64,000 nucleotides of DNA. Source: Cacajao melanocephalus. Lineage: Eukaryota; Chordata; Mammalia; Primates; Pitheciidae. Each line of letters starts with the position of its first letter. The first letter of the stretch is position 1. The translations under genes and the position numbers were made by a program. The notes under the pieces are model-generated. The model saw only the letters and a list, made by a program, of their open reading frames with translations. It did not search any database and was not told where the DNA came from. The stretch lies in NCBI GenBank assembly GCA_963573385.1, contig CAUYLG010059222.1:1-64000 (forward strand), written 5' to 3'. This document shows positions 15,897 to 29,526 of the stretch, piece after piece.

Positions 15897-16210
15897 TGTT
15901 CCAGTTACTATTGCTGTATAACAAACTTCCCTAAAACCTAATAGCACAAAACAGTTATTTGATTCTGTGGGTCAGGGGTTTGGATAGGGCACAGTGAGAA
16001 TGCTGTGCCTGCTTCCCTATGATGTCTGGGGCCAAGCTGGGGGATTTCAAAGAGAGTGACTGGGTGGTTTGGGCTGGGATCATCTGGAAGCATTATCACT
16101 CCCATGCCTGGTGGATTTTGCTGGCAGTTGGCTGGGATCTCAGCTGGGCTGGATCCCCATGTATCGGACGGAACACCTATACCTGGAATCTCCATGTACC
16201 TTCTCTGTGT
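15897..16210 (-). mobile_element. Old MaLR-type LTR (MLT1-like), antisense
   Basis: 'ttactattgctgtataacaa' followed by 'gattctgtgggtcaggg' and 'gctggcagttggctggg' is the reversed order of an old MLT1-type LTR. Two or three overlapping 60-110 codon frames here are by-products of the repeat. Confidence 0.55.
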
Positions 16211-16707
16211 GGGTGAGTTTGTTATTTTCTGCATGGAGCTGGGTTCTAAGAGCAAGTGCTCCAAAAGCAGGAATGTATAGCATTTTTACGACATATTCTT
16301 GAAAATGACGTGGCATTATGTACACTATAGTTTATTGGTCATGGCAATGAGAAGGTTTTGTCCACGTTCAAGGACAAGGCACACAGACTCTAATACTCAA
16401 TGGGAGGACTGTTAAAATCACATTGTAAGAAGATCACATAGGAGGGGAGATATAAGTACAGTCATGTTTGGAAAATACAATCTGCCAGACACTAATGATT
16501 TTTAGAATCACATGGGAGATAGAAAGATTAGTGATGGGTGCAGGAATGGATAGAGCAGCGCAACTCTTCACTGCAGAAATAGCAAAGTTGAGGTAGACCA
16601 AGGTCATGACATCTATACCTGTAGTCTTAAGGCAACAGTCTCTACCATGAACACATTTACAAATGTGTATGGCTGGTCACAACAGGGATCAGGGAGGAAA
16701 ATTCAGG

Positions 16708-17062
16708 TAGTGTCTTAGTTGAGACTTCTATAACAAAGTACCATAGACTTATAAACAACAGAAATTTATTTTCAGTTTTAGAGACTGGAAGTCTAGATCA
16801 GGGTGCCAGCAGGATCAGGTTCTTATAAAGACCCTTCTCTGAGTGGCAGACTGCTGTCTTCGTGTATCCTCACAGGGCAGAAAAAGAGTGAGCTACCTCT
16901 CTGCCCTCTTCTTATTTGGTCACTACTAACATTCATGAGGAATCCAACCTCATGACCTAATTATCTCCCAAAGATCCCAGCTTCAAATATCATCACATTG
17001 GGATTAGAATTCCAATGTATGAATCTTGAAGAGACACAGATAACTCGGTCCATTGCAAATAG
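16708..17062 (-). mobile_element. MaLR LTR (MLT1-type), antisense
   Basis: 'cttctataacaaagtacc', 'gagactggaagtctagatc', 'cctcatgacctaattatctccc' and 'catcacattgggattag' are in reversed MLT1 order. Confidence 0.75.
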
Positions 17063-20000
17063 TTCAATGAAAATTAATCTCCACTGCTAGTCAAACAACT
17101 TAACATGCACTTCTGCTGGTGACTGGGCAGTGTGCCCATCTTTATACAGAAATGCAAGGCGGTCTTAAAGATCTCAAGTTCCTTTTGCTTGTTGGTCTGT
17201 CATCTAGAGTGGGTGTTCGATTAACTCCTGGGATGCTGCATGAAGAGTGTATAGCTTACTTGACTGTATAAGGCTACCTTGTGTCTATTTGCTTAGATTA
17301 CTGGCTGGATGCTATCATGTTTTTAGAATAATTATTTTGGGTCTGGTTCTTTGGGAGATTCAACTCACAGTTTGCACCTTCTGTAAGAATTACAAATGAA
17401 CATTATCACCTTTGAAAAATAAAAGGGTATCTAATTATTCTTGTTTTTCTTAACATTATATATAATTTCATCTCTATATAGCCTCTTTAGAGAGGTTTAA
17501 AAGTCAGAGGATTTATTTCAGGCACTAAAAAGAGGCTTGTTCTGTTAGCTCAGTACTTAACAAAATCATTAGAAGGTGCAAAAGGTCTTCTTCTCAACAG
17601 TAATAAAGGCTTTCAGAGTGATAAAAGGCTTTTCTTATATCCTAGGGGCATCTCTTTTATAAGAACTGCACTTGTGGGACTGATGATGGTAGACCCTTCA
17701 CTTTGTAGTGTGCTTGGGAACCTGTTAGCATGATCCCAAGGCTGGGTACGCTGCTTTCCAAAGTATCAGAGACCTGGCTCTGGCCATTTAAGTCTAGATC
17801 CCATGGCACTTTCGTGTATGAAAGTATTAGTTCAGGAATTCTAACTTTTCTGTAAACAGTTAATTCTAAAACGAAACAGTTACTTATATACTGAAATAGA
17901 TCAAGGCTTACTGCTAGCCCACTTGGCAATTGCATTGGTGTTCTGAAAATAGTTGCCATGAGTTATGAATCAAGTGGCTCTTGAAAATCTAACATGATTT
18001 TATATGTTTTCAGTATGCCTAAAAATACTATAATGGTGATTCTGGGCAAGAAGAAGATGGGAGATAGAGCAAGAAGACTCGCAGTGCCACAAAACCAACA
18101 GTCTCAAAGCTGTTTTATAAGCCTCTGCCTGGAGCACTTTAAGAATGGGACAGATAACACAGTCAACCTTCTTGGTGCCAGTAAAGTGGTGTGGGAGTGC
18201 CATGCCTGCTTGACTCCATGTGAACGCAGCACCTTTCCCCAGGTTCTTTCATAACAAAGGAAATCAACTGGGAAAGGAGAGAACAGTCTCATTGAAAGGA
18301 AAGAGTTTTATAGATCCCAGAATTTAGCCCTTCAAATGATTGAAGTATTTAGATTCTTCTTGGAAAGTATTTATTATTATTATTTTTCCTGTTACATTTC
18401 TCAAGAGAGTGTTTTTGATCATGTTTATTAACTTCCTTTTGAAAAAGAGGATGAGTAAAGTAAACCTGGTTTCACACAGCTTTTCACACTCATACACATT
18501 CCCATATAGTCCTTAAATGTTTCTGTTAACAGTTGTTCCTTCAATAGGAATGTAGAAATGACAACAGAAAAAGAAAATAGGCTAAAGGAAAAACAGTAGG
18601 ATCAACTTACATCCTCAACCTGCGCTGTCTGAGAAGCCATGGGTTTCACCATCTGCTTTCACATCTAGAAGTTAGCAGCGATGATTAATGTCAGCATCAT
18701 CCTGCCTCTGCGTGCACAATGCTTCATTAAGTTTTCCCAGATACAGAGCAAACATGACACCTTACAGCAAACACAACTCAACTACTCTAGGAGCGTGATT
18801 ATCCAGAGACACATTGCCTGCCACTGTGTGCAAGTCCAGTCTGCAGGCTGAAAAGACCCTAACTAGCTATTGGACAGGAGCTTGAGTCCTGGACATTTCA
18901 ATGCATGGGATCAGACCAGCCATCCTTTTCAGAAAACAAGTGCATTTCAAAAAGTGACCTTGCTTTAGCTAAGGCTAGTTCTCTTGACAAATAAGCTGAA
19001 GGAAATAACATTCCCTTCCTTCAGATAGTTTCTAGAACAGCTTATCATAACACCTTTTCTAAGATTCTGGAAAGTGGCATCGTCTATTATTTTCCAAAAT
19101 GAGATGGACTATAATGACTCTTAAATCTGCATCTCTAACTTCAAACCAGCTTCTCAACTCATTGGCAAAGTGGAGACAATAATACCTCATCATGTAGTTG
19201 GCAGAATTATATACAGATATATATGTAAACAATCTTTATATAAACTGATCATCATTGATCATCACTACTTAAGTATGAGGCAGTTTCAACACTGACTTCA
19301 TAGTCAGTACTGTTAGGTCATGATCTGCATTTGTGAAAAGTATAAAAAGAGAGTTCAGCATTTTTGGCCTCACAAAGTGGCAAGACAAAGCTCACAAGTA
19401 TTCCAGCATGATTTCATACATTAGTGATTTGGCAGGTGCTGCTACTCAAGTGGCCTGGATGTTTTTCAGTCACATACATTTATTTATTGTATGATTATTC
19501 CATAATCTTCAAGTGTGCACCTGTAAACTACTAAGCATCCTACTTTATACATTACTGTTTAAAGAATTGGACCAAGTTACAATGTTAAATCATGGGCATA
19601 TAAGGAAGAGTACTTAATGTTCTCTCATGGAAAAAGACATAATCTGGGGAAAATTTTAAATTAAATTGAATTTAGGAAAGCAGTAATTGAGGATTATTGC
19701 CTTTCTATAACTCAAAGCATTCATTACCTATAAATAGGGCAAGTAGTGCTTTAATTGCTATGCTGCCAGAATGTCAGTGGTGTGTACAGGAACACTGACT
19801 GATTAAATGCTAAAATGTAAAGCAATCGACTTAACCATCCCATGGCAATTAATTGAATATTTTAAATCTGGTAGCAGAATACCAAACATAGAAATAAAGA
19901 ACTAGTTAGACTCCATCAGCTACAAAGCTGTCTCATGACAAATCAACATTTATGTAATTGATTCACCTCTACAGATATATTTCTAATTTGACCACTAGTC

Positions 20001-20224
20001 AAAACAGAATGAGCTAGGCTTTTCCCCACCTCTGGGTGTGAGGAGTAGAAGGTGGAGAGAGGAGTGAGATAGAGAGAATTAAGAAGAGAAACTGGAAAAG
20101 GTCAATCTAACACAAGCTCTACATTTCAGTAAACTGATGTGGTCAGAACCAAGGCTTATATAGGTAGTCATGACTGCTTCTTTGTCCAGCTACTGACCAC
20201 AGACGTTATGGAAGGAATATATTA
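17063..20224. other. Three kilobases of unique AT-rich DNA
   Basis: No gene, RNA gene or clear repeat is visible. The 94-103 codon frames scattered here have random composition. A possible MIR remnant lies near 19110-19200. Short AT microsatellite-like runs occur at 19205-19225. Confidence 0.4.
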
Positions 20225-20490
20225 TATGACATCTCAAAATCACAGTGCAGCACTCTACAATCATCCTCTAGATGAGTTTCACTCCATCCTCAGAACAACC
20301 CATAGTTTATTAGAACTAGAAAAGAGTTTTCTTTATTCAACTTCTCATTCCACAAATGAAGAAGCCAAGCCATGGAAAGGTGACAAGGTCAGTCAAAAGT
20401 CAAATGCCTCCAGAGAAGGTAAGTTAGGGACTAGAATCCAGGTTCCCTGACTCTCCATCCATGCTCTTTCCACTACAGCATACTGTTTTA
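20225..20490 (-). mobile_element. MIR, antisense
   Basis: 'ccacaaatgaagaagcc', 'ggaaaggtgacaaggtcag', 'actagaatccaggttccctgac' and 'ccactacagcatactg' follow the antisense MIR order. Confidence 0.65.
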
Positions 20491-23455
20491 TGTCTCATTA
20501 CTCATACACTTCCACGGTGTTTTATTTAAAAATAGGAAGATCGAATGAAACCTTGTTTAGGACTTCTATGAAGATCCTAGAGGTAGCCATGATGCCTTCT
20601 TGCCACTTTCCTTTGGTAATGCAAAGTCCAAGCACTTAGGTAGCCCACAAACTTCCCTAGAGCCCACAGATTGATGTGTAAGACCCTGATCTAGAGACAA
20701 TGACCTATTTTTTTCCAATTTGATGCTTAATCTTTTTTGTTTGTTACTGTTTATTTTAACTAAAAAGTCTATTGCTATCAGCAAACAAAATTTAGATATC
20801 AGTGCCTTCAAGCCTGGTAAAGTTTAGATCCTATTTATTCATCATTCAGGGCTTCCTGCTAGTAGGAAATGTATTCTGGAGACAGTAAGAACAGATAAAT
20901 AAGGATCTCAAAGGGAAAAAAAATAAACAGTGTAATTAATGTGATATGAAACCAAAATAAAATCTACTTTGAATAAGCAACATCACAAACATATAGGAAA
21001 TGTTTCTTTGGCTAAAAGGAGAATGTTTTGCATCTGATTTCTCTGACAATGAAGTTTTCAAGTAGAAAAATGCTAAGGGTTAAGAGATACAGCCTGCTTC
21101 TCAGAACCTTATGTTTATGCATGTTTTGAGATATTTTTAGGAATCTGAAGGTAGACAAAGATTATAGGGAACAAATTTAGATGTTTTGTTTCACATAAAG
21201 AATAAAGTGATTAGAACTGAAATTAATTAGTATGGAGGTGGAAGAGGGGGTGTTTATCAAGCCATAGAAGTTTCCTGGTAGATTTTACTACTGTATAATC
21301 TTCCTATTAACTTTAGGAAAATGACTGATATGCTGGCAGGCACAGAAGAAAAAAATAAGACAAGACCAAAGTTATAATGCACTGAGATATGACTGGTTCA
21401 AAGAAACCCGCCCCAGGCACATGGAATAGAAACCAGGAAGGTTATCAGAATGGTTGCTGAATTTTCATTGCACAGAAAAATAATTTCATTGCACTTGAGA
21501 AAGAAAAATTATCTAAAATGAATCACATGCATTATGTCTCTCAAAATGTGTACATTCTAAGAAAGTCCCGTGTATATAAGCTAAGAGAACCCCAAATGCT
21601 GAACAAATGTGCATGGATTGAACTGACCTATCCTGTCATCCTCCCTCCCAACCCCTGATCACTGTTATTCCATGACAACTTTCTTGAATATTTTTATTCT
21701 CTTAATAGACTTTTCTTCCCGTGGCATGTGCCTATTTAAAGACTATTCATGGTTCCTGTGAATTAGCTTGACTCAGGGCTGTGATATCTCTCACAACGCT
21801 CAGCACCATACGGGGTTTCAGAGAAGCTGGTTTTCATTGTAAGTTCCGCCAAATGAACACAAATATACAGATGAGTTTCAGTTGGTATAGGTGGTTCAGC
21901 TTTAAAAATGAGAGTCTTCTGTACTCTCTAGTAGCTATACATTATGTGTAGGGCTCACAGAAAACCTGCTAAGTCTTATGTTGAAGCAGGTTATTTTATC
22001 AGAGGACCTTAGTATAATTAAGAGATCAAAGGATGGTTAAATCACAAAGCAACAGAATGTTCTGGTTACAGGACCTTCTATGGCTTGAGGTTTACACAGT
22101 CATTAAGATAAATAAAACATTACAAAGCAGGTGCTTCTGCGGCTCAAACTGGTACATCAGCATTGGTAGAACATTGACCTTCATTTCTTTTCCTTCATCT
22201 GATGATATCCACTCAGGCCTTTACATTTTATCATTGATCATTGTCTTCATGAATGGATTTAAAATAGATGAGAATCACAAGAAATGCATAATCAGCACAA
22301 ATACTGTGTCACCCTGAGATGCCTCTTGGATTAGTCTCAGTGCTCATTCCTGCCAATTCTATTTCTTCCCTTCAAGGTCAACTCCTTTCTTCTCATAACA
22401 CATCAGCCTCAATCAAAAATGCCCACCCTTGAATTCTCTAGCTTTATGCTTCATGGAATGATTGTGCAAAGGGCTGCCTTATGACTGTTTTTCTGCATTA
22501 TTGTTTTGCAGAATTAGTCAACTTTCCCTATCTTCCTGTCTGATCTTCCCAGCCAAATATCAAGTCAAGGTCTCTATCAAACAGTATAGTTATTTTCCTC
22601 CTCATCTTTCAGGCCACTGTTTGGACACATACTTAGTGGAATTATATATTTTAAAAACATACAAACAGCAAGATAAACATACAGAAAACTTGCAATACTT
22701 GCCTAAACTCTGTCCTACTCAAGACTCAATAAGTCCACGAGGAGAAAAACACCCTAAGTCGACATGATTCACTGAGTTCGCACAGCAGGAGAACCTATTT
22801 TCCTCCATGATTGCTTCAAAAGGACTTGCTGAAGATAGGTGTTATATAAATCTAAGAGATTCCTGGTATTGCAACACAACCTAATGGAATTCTTAACTGT
22901 TAAGTACCTTTATTGATTCCAAAGAATTCATCAGAGGGAAATGGAATAATAAGGTACATTAACACTTTCCATGATGCATGATCCTTTTCAAGAAGCTCTG
23001 ATACCCTAAAGGCCCAGAGCTGAGAAAAATAATTTGTGTTCCAGTCTCCTGTGACTCTTCTCTAAGGAAGAAGGTAATTTCTTTTAGCCAGGTTTGCATT
23101 TCACTGACTGTTTGTTTTTCATATCCAAGGTGTTATTATTGTATTAATCTTCGGCTTGTGAATGGGTGTGCAATATTTACAAGCGTTTATTTTTCTTGTT
23201 GTTCTTTAAATAATACATGTTGTTTCTTCAAAAAGCCTGAGATGAAAAGAAGCTGTTTAGTTCTGGCTGCATTCAACAAAATAGGAGAACTTATAAACCC
23301 TGTATTAATCCAATTCATATCAGCTCTCCCAGCACTGGGTCTAACCAGTTGCTCTTTACCTATAAGTTTGGGCTGTAGAGATCAGTGGGTACAAAAGAGG
23401 TTGAGAAGCTTGGAATTCCCTGGCCATGATAGCATTCTTAAATTGAAGATTAATA
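20491..23455. other. Three kilobases of unique AT-rich DNA
   Basis: No gene is recognised. A 152-codon frame starting at 23158 begins here but ends inside the L2-like relic below and has no domain. I see no tRNA or other structured RNA. Confidence 0.4.
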
Positions 23456-23620
23456 GGGGAGGCTATTTATCCATTTATTTATGTAGTCATGCAAATAATA
23501 ATTTTTTGTTGTCTACCATATGTCATAGCCATAAATATATGAGTCAACAAACCAGACCCTGTCCTTGCCTTCATGATTTTAAGCACTCTAGTTGGGAAGA
23601 AATCATTAATTCATAACCCC
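23456..23620 (-). mobile_element. L2-type relic, antisense
   Basis: 'atttatccatttatttatgtagtc' leads into 'ccagaccctgtccttgccttcatg', the reversed 3' part of an L2-type LINE. Confidence 0.5.
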
Positions 23621-23844
23621 ATGCATATGTATGCAGTTAGTGCACCAGGGTAGGTCAGAGCAGAAGCAGAGGCTAAGAGAGTGTGTTCTTGGCCCCGTGT
23701 TCTTTCCCTAGGCCCTCTAACTTACACCATAGGCATGTCGGTCTTCTAAGACATCATGGTGAAAATCACGATGAAAATTAGGCAGGAATAAGCTTGGAAA
23801 GAATACTTAGGTGTTACTATGGGGTGTGGGGAGATACCGAGTTG

Positions 23845-23990
23845 TGCGAGCTAGATTTTTCACCCTAGCTCTGCTATCTTGGATAATTCATTCCTGTCTT
23901 GGGGACTTGAATTTTATCTCCTGTAGAATCAAGAAGTCTGGCTGAGTGACTAAGCCTCCTTCCAGAGCTAAGATTCTCTGTCTCAAAGCA
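23845..23990 (+). mobile_element. MIR-like relic
   Basis: 'agctctgctatcttggataattc' followed by a 'ccttccagagctaagattct' end resembles a diverged MIR. The match is weak. Confidence 0.4.
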
Positions 23991-24084
23991 CAATGTTTAT
24001 ATTTTAGACTTTCTCCTGAAATCCATCCTCCAAGTAAGGGTAATGAGGGACAAACTTTGAATAAGTAACCCTTTTTTAGACACT

Positions 24085-24260
24085 AGTGTGGGCTCCAGTT
24101 GACAAATTAGGAGCTGTGCCAAATGCTGGGGACACAAACCACAAGTAGGACATGAGACAGTTCTTGCCCTCAGCAAACTTCAATTCAGCTGGGAAGACCA
24201 AGACAAATAGAAAGGTATTTCAGGACAAGGTGGCACAAATGTCATGAGGAAGAAACATTC
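24085..24260 (-). mobile_element. L2-type relic, antisense
   Basis: 'gctgtgccaaatgctggggac' with 'gttcttgccctcagcaaac' is the reversed L2-type phrase. Confidence 0.5.
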
Positions 24261-24619
24261 AAAGTCCATGAAATACAGAGGAGGCCTGCCTGCCGCTTAT
24301 TGGACTACCCTTCTGGATTCCCACGCTTCAACCAGGGGGCTACATGGACCTGAGTATCCACTCAGTCTTACCGTTATCTTGGCACAAAAACAGTAACATA
24401 ATGACTATGGTATGAGAATGTGGTGGCTGGGGTACAGATGTGTCATCTGCTGTCAAAGCAGCACCATGAGCACCAGGGCTGGAGATCCCTGGGCTTGTGT
24501 TGATTAACCTCTCATTCACGTTCGTGATCTTCCACCTTGCTCCCATCATGTAGGTGAACTGCCTGCTCCTTTGACTTCTCTCTTTCCACTATGTTATGTC
24601 TTTCCTGGTCAGAATCAGC

Positions 24620-24897
24620 CTCTTGGAAATGCCCAAGAACTATCACTCTCCTTGCAGATAGTCAATAGTCAAGACTTATCACCCTCCTTTGAGATGGTCA
24701 AGACATATCACTTTCTTTGAAGATAGCCAAGACCTACAAGCTTCCTTGGAGATGGCCAAGACCTATCGCTTTCCAAGATAGTCGGGACATACCAGTTTTC
24801 TTAAAAATAGCCGAGACGTATCAATCACCCTCCTTGGAAATGGCCAAGACCTATCATTCTCCTTGGAAATCATCAAGACTTATAACCCTCCTTGGCC
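24620..24897. repeat. Degenerate 29-bp minisatellite
   Basis: About nine tandem units of roughly 29 bases have the core 'ccaagacctatca.tctccttggaaatgg'. Examples start near 24632, 24668, 24698, 24727, 24756, 24784, 24812, 24844 and 24873. Units differ by substitutions and small length changes, so the array is old. The open frame crossing it is a by-product. Confidence 0.9.
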
Positions 24898-25499
24898 CAT
24901 ACCCAGCCCCATGTGGTCAGTTGCTAAATTTCAGCCAAGTTTCCTTCACAATCTTTCTTTTCACCACTTTTCTTAGTATTCCCATTTCTCCCAGTCCTGC
25001 ATTATTGCAATAGGCTACTCTGTCCCCTTTATTTCTCTCTTCTTAGTTCTTCATTTGTGATGTGTATGGCATTATTCTTGGACTGCAGCAATGGGATATT
25101 TGCCTTAGCGCATTATTAGAAGAACTTGAGAATCCTCTGTGTCTCACCAGCTGATCACACAGCGCTGAGCAGAAAACCCTGGGCCAGTGGATATCCATTA
25201 AGGGTTTGAAAGTGACCTCAGTGATCCCACCTGTGCCATCAACTTTTCTCTACTACATATCCCTCCCCTCAAAACAAAAACCTGGGTGATTTCTCCCCAG
25301 AGCCTTAGGCATCCCTTCATACTAAAATAGAAAACTTACTGATTCTGCGTCCTTAGGTAAGTGACTTCACCCCATGAAGCCAAATCAATTAAGAATAATT
25401 CAATTAAAATGAGATAATATTGATAAGTGCTTTATATAGAACCTGATTTGAAGTCAGGGCTTAGTAAATATCAGCCACTCTATGTGGACTGTCTGGCTT

Positions 25500-25775
25500 T
25501 CTTTCAGATCTTCCAGTGTTTTTCTTGGCTCCTGACCTTGTCACAGGCCATTCCTTCTGCATGGAATGATCCCTCTGTCCTCCACCTGACTAACTCTAAT
25601 CCACTATGCAAGTCTACCCGAAGGGTCCTTCTTCTGAACTCTTCATTATAGCTTACATCATCTTACTGCATGACATCATAGCTGTCTTCACACCTGGAGC
25701 TTATTGCTATCTTTCTAGAACTTGGCACCTAGTAAGTGCTCAATAAATACTTGGAGACAGAATGGATGCATGACT
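25500..25775 (+). mobile_element. L2 3' end
   Basis: 'cttggcacctagtaagtgctcaataaatac' near 25722-25751 is the L2 3' end. The upstream part ('catggaatgatccctctg') fits the body of the same element. Confidence 0.75.
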
Positions 25776-26785
25776 TGAAAAGACCAATCTCTTCTCATTA
25801 GCTCATCTTTATGTAATGTTCTGAACATAATTTTCAGTTTTCACATGTATTTCCACTATAAGCTGAAATCCTTTGCTTCAGAATACTCCAGGGAACCTTT
25901 TCCATACCTCTTTTATCCCCATTTGTAGTGTTCTGCTATTGTTTGAAGTAGTATTTTTCACTGCATCTCTCTCCCAAACTTGATCAATTATCAGTCACTT
26001 AGGAAGCTCTTCTTTAGTTTTTCCCTGAGAGCTTTATAAAAGGTTAAAACAAACCTTTTCAAAAGATAAGCTTTTATTGGCAATTTATTTCTGTAATTGA
26101 TGTAATTAAAATAAGAGTGGCAAATTAGCCGAGTTTGATCTTAGGTACAGAGATAGACATAAATAATCCCTGTAATGCAGTCCTAATTGCTATCTGCATG
26201 ACTCTGATTAGAAACATTACATTATTTACTTAGCCTTTGATGCCAATCTCAGAACCAGAAACAACTAATAGCTCTTTAAATGTCCACTCTCAGATGCTGT
26301 CTGCTGTCTCTATAGATTCAGACTATAGCCAGGAAGCTGTATACGGTGTTTGCAAACCTAGTGGGGCACCATTTCTTCTGCAGAGTAGGCTGAGAAGGAG
26401 GAGCAGTCCTGGGTTCTGAAATGGTGGACAAAGTATAGTTTATCAGAATACTAGTGAGGCCAATGTAACTTTATATATGGCTGTTGCTTGAGGTCTTGAA
26501 TGAAGAGCCACCTGGCAAATCTGTAAGATTAACGAGCTCGACAGTGGGACTAGCCAGAGACCAAATTGTGAGGGAGGCTTATTTCACCGACCGTATCCCC
26601 TCACCAGGGATCTAGACCTACTGCAAAATCTGCCCGTGTCCATAATTAGGGACTCCCCTCTGGGGTCTGTTCTTCGCTCCTCTTCAAAATTGCTCTTGGA
26701 GGTGCCAATTTCAGGGCCTACTGAGTTCTCCAGTAACTGATAAGGAAGCACACGCAGCCGTGGAAAGTGCAAGGGATTTGTTGCC
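25776..26785. other. Unique sequence rich in TAATT-type motifs
   Basis: No gene or repeat is seen. Bases 26040-26230 hold several TAATT/ATTA cores close together, the kind of composition often met in homeodomain-bound elements. This is inference only. Confidence 0.3.
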
Positions 26786-26932
26786 ACAGGGATGTGGATT
26801 TAAATCCCAGTGACAGCTGTGAGGACTTCAGCAATATTCATCGACCTTTTGTGCTGAACTAGTTTTCTTATATAATACGTGAGGGATAACAAGAGCTACC
26901 TCACAGGGTTTTATGCAGTACAGACTAGACCG
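26786..26932 (+). mobile_element. MIR
   Basis: 'gatttaaatcccagtgacagc', then a diverged core, then 'agctacctcacagggtttta' gives the MIR order in the sense direction. Confidence 0.7.
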
Positions 26933-27107
26933 AATATTACTTTCCTTTTATTTATAACTATTAAAGGCTTCAATTGTTAACCTCAAGGTAAAATATTTGC
27001 ATTTTAGCAAGAGTTTCTTTTTTATCAGAAATAATTTCTCGTCCAAAGAAGTTGTTGAGCATTGGTGAAATTTCAAATGCTGGAAACTGCTGTGGGGTGG
27101 GCATGCC

Positions 27108-27140
27108 TGTATGTGTGTGTGTTTGTGTGGGTGTGTTGGG
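27108..27140. repeat. Imperfect TG repeat
   Basis: A short run of TG dinucleotides is interrupted by TT and GG. Confidence 0.8.
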
Positions 27141-27365
27141 GAATGGGGTAGTTCTGGCCAATATGCTAGGTTAAATTACTGGTCTCTAATGTTTATTCCT
27201 CTGAAGTTGACCTTTTCATCCACTTTCTTGCCTTCCCTCATGAAACCAGTACTGGGCTCTTGGCCTTTTTCTCTAAACTGAGAATCCCCCTGTCACTCGT
27301 ATCTACAACAAATATCAACATCGTTTATTTCAGATTCTCCTCTTTTACTTAAGAAATAAAATATT

Positions 27366-27648
27366 CTGACTGGGTACAGTGGCTCCTGCCTGCAATCCCA
27401 GCACTTTAGGAGGCCAAGACGGGTGGATTGCTTGAGCCTAGGAGTTCGAGATTAGCCTGGGCAACATGGTGAAGCCCTTCTCTACCAAAAATACACAAAT
27501 TAGCCAGGCGTGATGGCACACACTTGTGGTCCCAGCTACTTGGCAGGATTGGTTGAGTCTGGGAAGCAGAGGTTGCAGTAAGCCATGATTACCCCATTGC
27601 GCTCCAGCCTGGGTGACAGAGCCGGACCTTGTCTCATAAAATACAATA
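27366..27648 (+). mobile_element. Alu, old, with small internal deletion
   Basis: It runs from 'ctgggtacagtggctcctgcc' through both arms to 'gaccttgtctcataaaata'. The second arm lacks part of 'gaggctgagg', and divergence is high. Confidence 0.93.
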
Positions 27649-28290
27649 TTCCACATGCAGTTGATTCCTTCACCTGTCACATGTCTTTCTGACCCAGAGG
27701 CAGTCATGATTCTGAATTTGGCATGCGTTTTTACCAGCCATAGTTTTATACTTTTAATACATAAAAGCATATTCATTGAAAAGTATACAGTCTTATTTTG
27801 TTTTAAAATTTTACACAGCATCACACTCTGTATATTTCTTCCCAATCTTCATTTATGAATCAACATTGTCTTAAATTTTCACGTTTATGCATAAGTTTTA
27901 ATTGTGCTATATTTTCCCATTTTATTTAAATACTGTCATATATATGTGGCATGTGTATATATACACACAGATACATATATACATTTATTCTATGGATTGA
28001 CAGTTAAGCTACTTGATTTTTATTTTTTCTTTATATACAGTTCTACAATGAATATTCTAGATCATCTATAATCTTTCCCTCTCAGTGTTCATTTCCGATA
28101 ATTCTTCTAAGGTATATGCCTGGAAATAAAAAATTGTTGGATTTTCAGAATAGTTGCAATTTCAACCTCCTATCTAGGAACATGGTATAATCTTTCCTTT
28201 TGTTTAGATTATTTTGTATATATTCCACTAAAATCTTAAATTTTTCCTCATGAAGGTTTTATACTTATTTTGATAGACACATATTTCTAT
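27649..28290 (-). mobile_element. Old L1 (L1M-type), antisense
   Basis: T-rich sequence in the order of antisense L1 3' regions, for example 'ttctaaggtatatgcctgg' near 28107. It is diverged and the left edge is uncertain. Confidence 0.5.
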
Positions 28291-28612
28291 TTTCTTCCTA
28301 ACTTTTATTTTAGGTTCAGAGATAACGTGAAGGTGTGTTACATAGGTAAACTCATGTCACGGGGTTTGTTGTACACATTATTTCATCACCCAGAAATTGG
28401 GCCCAGTTCCCAACAGTTCACTCTTCTGCTCCTCTCTCTCCTCCCAGCCTCTGCCTTTGAGTAGACGCCAGTGTCTGTTGTTGCCTTATTTGTGTCCATA
28501 TAGTCTCATCATTTAGCTCTCACTTATAAGTGAGAAAATGTGGTATTCGGTTTTCTGTTCTGTGTTAGTCTAGTGAGGATAATAGCCTCCAGCTCCACTC
28601 ATGTTCCCACAA
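28291..28612 (-). mobile_element. L1 3'UTR fragment, antisense
   Basis: 'ttttattttaggttcagag', 'ggtgtgttacataggtaaac', 'cacttataagtgagaaaatg', 'ggttttctgttctgtgttag' and 'ctccagctccactcatgt' are the reversed primate L1 3' end. It is truncated at about 28612. Confidence 0.85.
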
Positions 28613-28970
28613 AAGACAGTATCTCTTTCTTCTGATAAACATTTTTTGCCTCAGAATTTTTGTTGGTTTTGATTATGGGTTTCTTACTGTTATTATCACC
28701 ATTATTGTATTTTCTAATTAGCTGCTGATGTGTATTGATCTGGTATCTACAGTCTTTCAATCTTTCTGAATTTGTAATAATAAATAGTGTATACATTGGG
28801 ATATTTTTCAATGTAGGTAATTATATCATCAGTAAATAATGACTATTTTATTTGTTATTCTTCAATGCTTGCAATGATTTCATTCACTTACAGCATTGAG
28901 TATCAACAGTTTAGGTGAAAATTACCAAAAGGGCTATCTTTATTTTATTCCTAGAGATATGTAAAATATT
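28613..28970 (-). mobile_element. Old L1 ORF2 fragment, antisense
   Basis: The composition and the order 'ttttcaatgtaggtaattatatcatc' ... 'tacagcattgagtatcaac' resemble the antisense ORF2 region of old L1 copies. It is strongly diverged. Confidence 0.5.
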
Positions 28971-29483
28971 CAGTGAAGACTGAATGCTACTAATCAGTCA
29001 CTTATAAGAAACAAGGAGCTTAGTGGCTATACGTGAGTGCCTTGTCCACCTCCACGGTATTTCACACAGCATTGCTTCTGATCACAGAATTCACTTCGCA
29101 GCAACGGAGTGTGGCAATGAGCCGATGCTCATGGAATTCACTAGTTTTACCACATTTCCCATCATCTTGAAGCAGCTGGCTTGATAAAATGACAAAATGG
29201 CCTTTGGAGGATTTAATTATTGCACCAGCTGGGGGCAAGGTACTCCAGAAGGCTACATATGCTCCATATCAGTATTCAATATATGGTGCTATTTCTCTCA
29301 TATTCAGGAAGACTGGAACTACACCACCAACTTTCCTTATCTGTAGCTTGCAGATAGTAGATCATGTGACTTTTTATCTTGTGTAACTGTGGGAGCCAAT
29401 TTATTTGTTTACATCAATCAATCAATCTATCGATATCTGTGGAGATATATATAGATATATAAAGAACTTGGTTTATATATATA

Positions 29484-29526
<43 letters not shown>

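Noticed and set aside
23158..23616. 152-codon open frame on the + strand
   Set aside because: It is the longest frame in unique DNA, but it has no domain, signal or splice context and its end lies in an L2-like relic.
24620..24897. Possible CRISPR-like array
   Set aside because: The regular spacing comes from contiguous 29-base units without unique spacers, in primate DNA, so this is a minisatellite.
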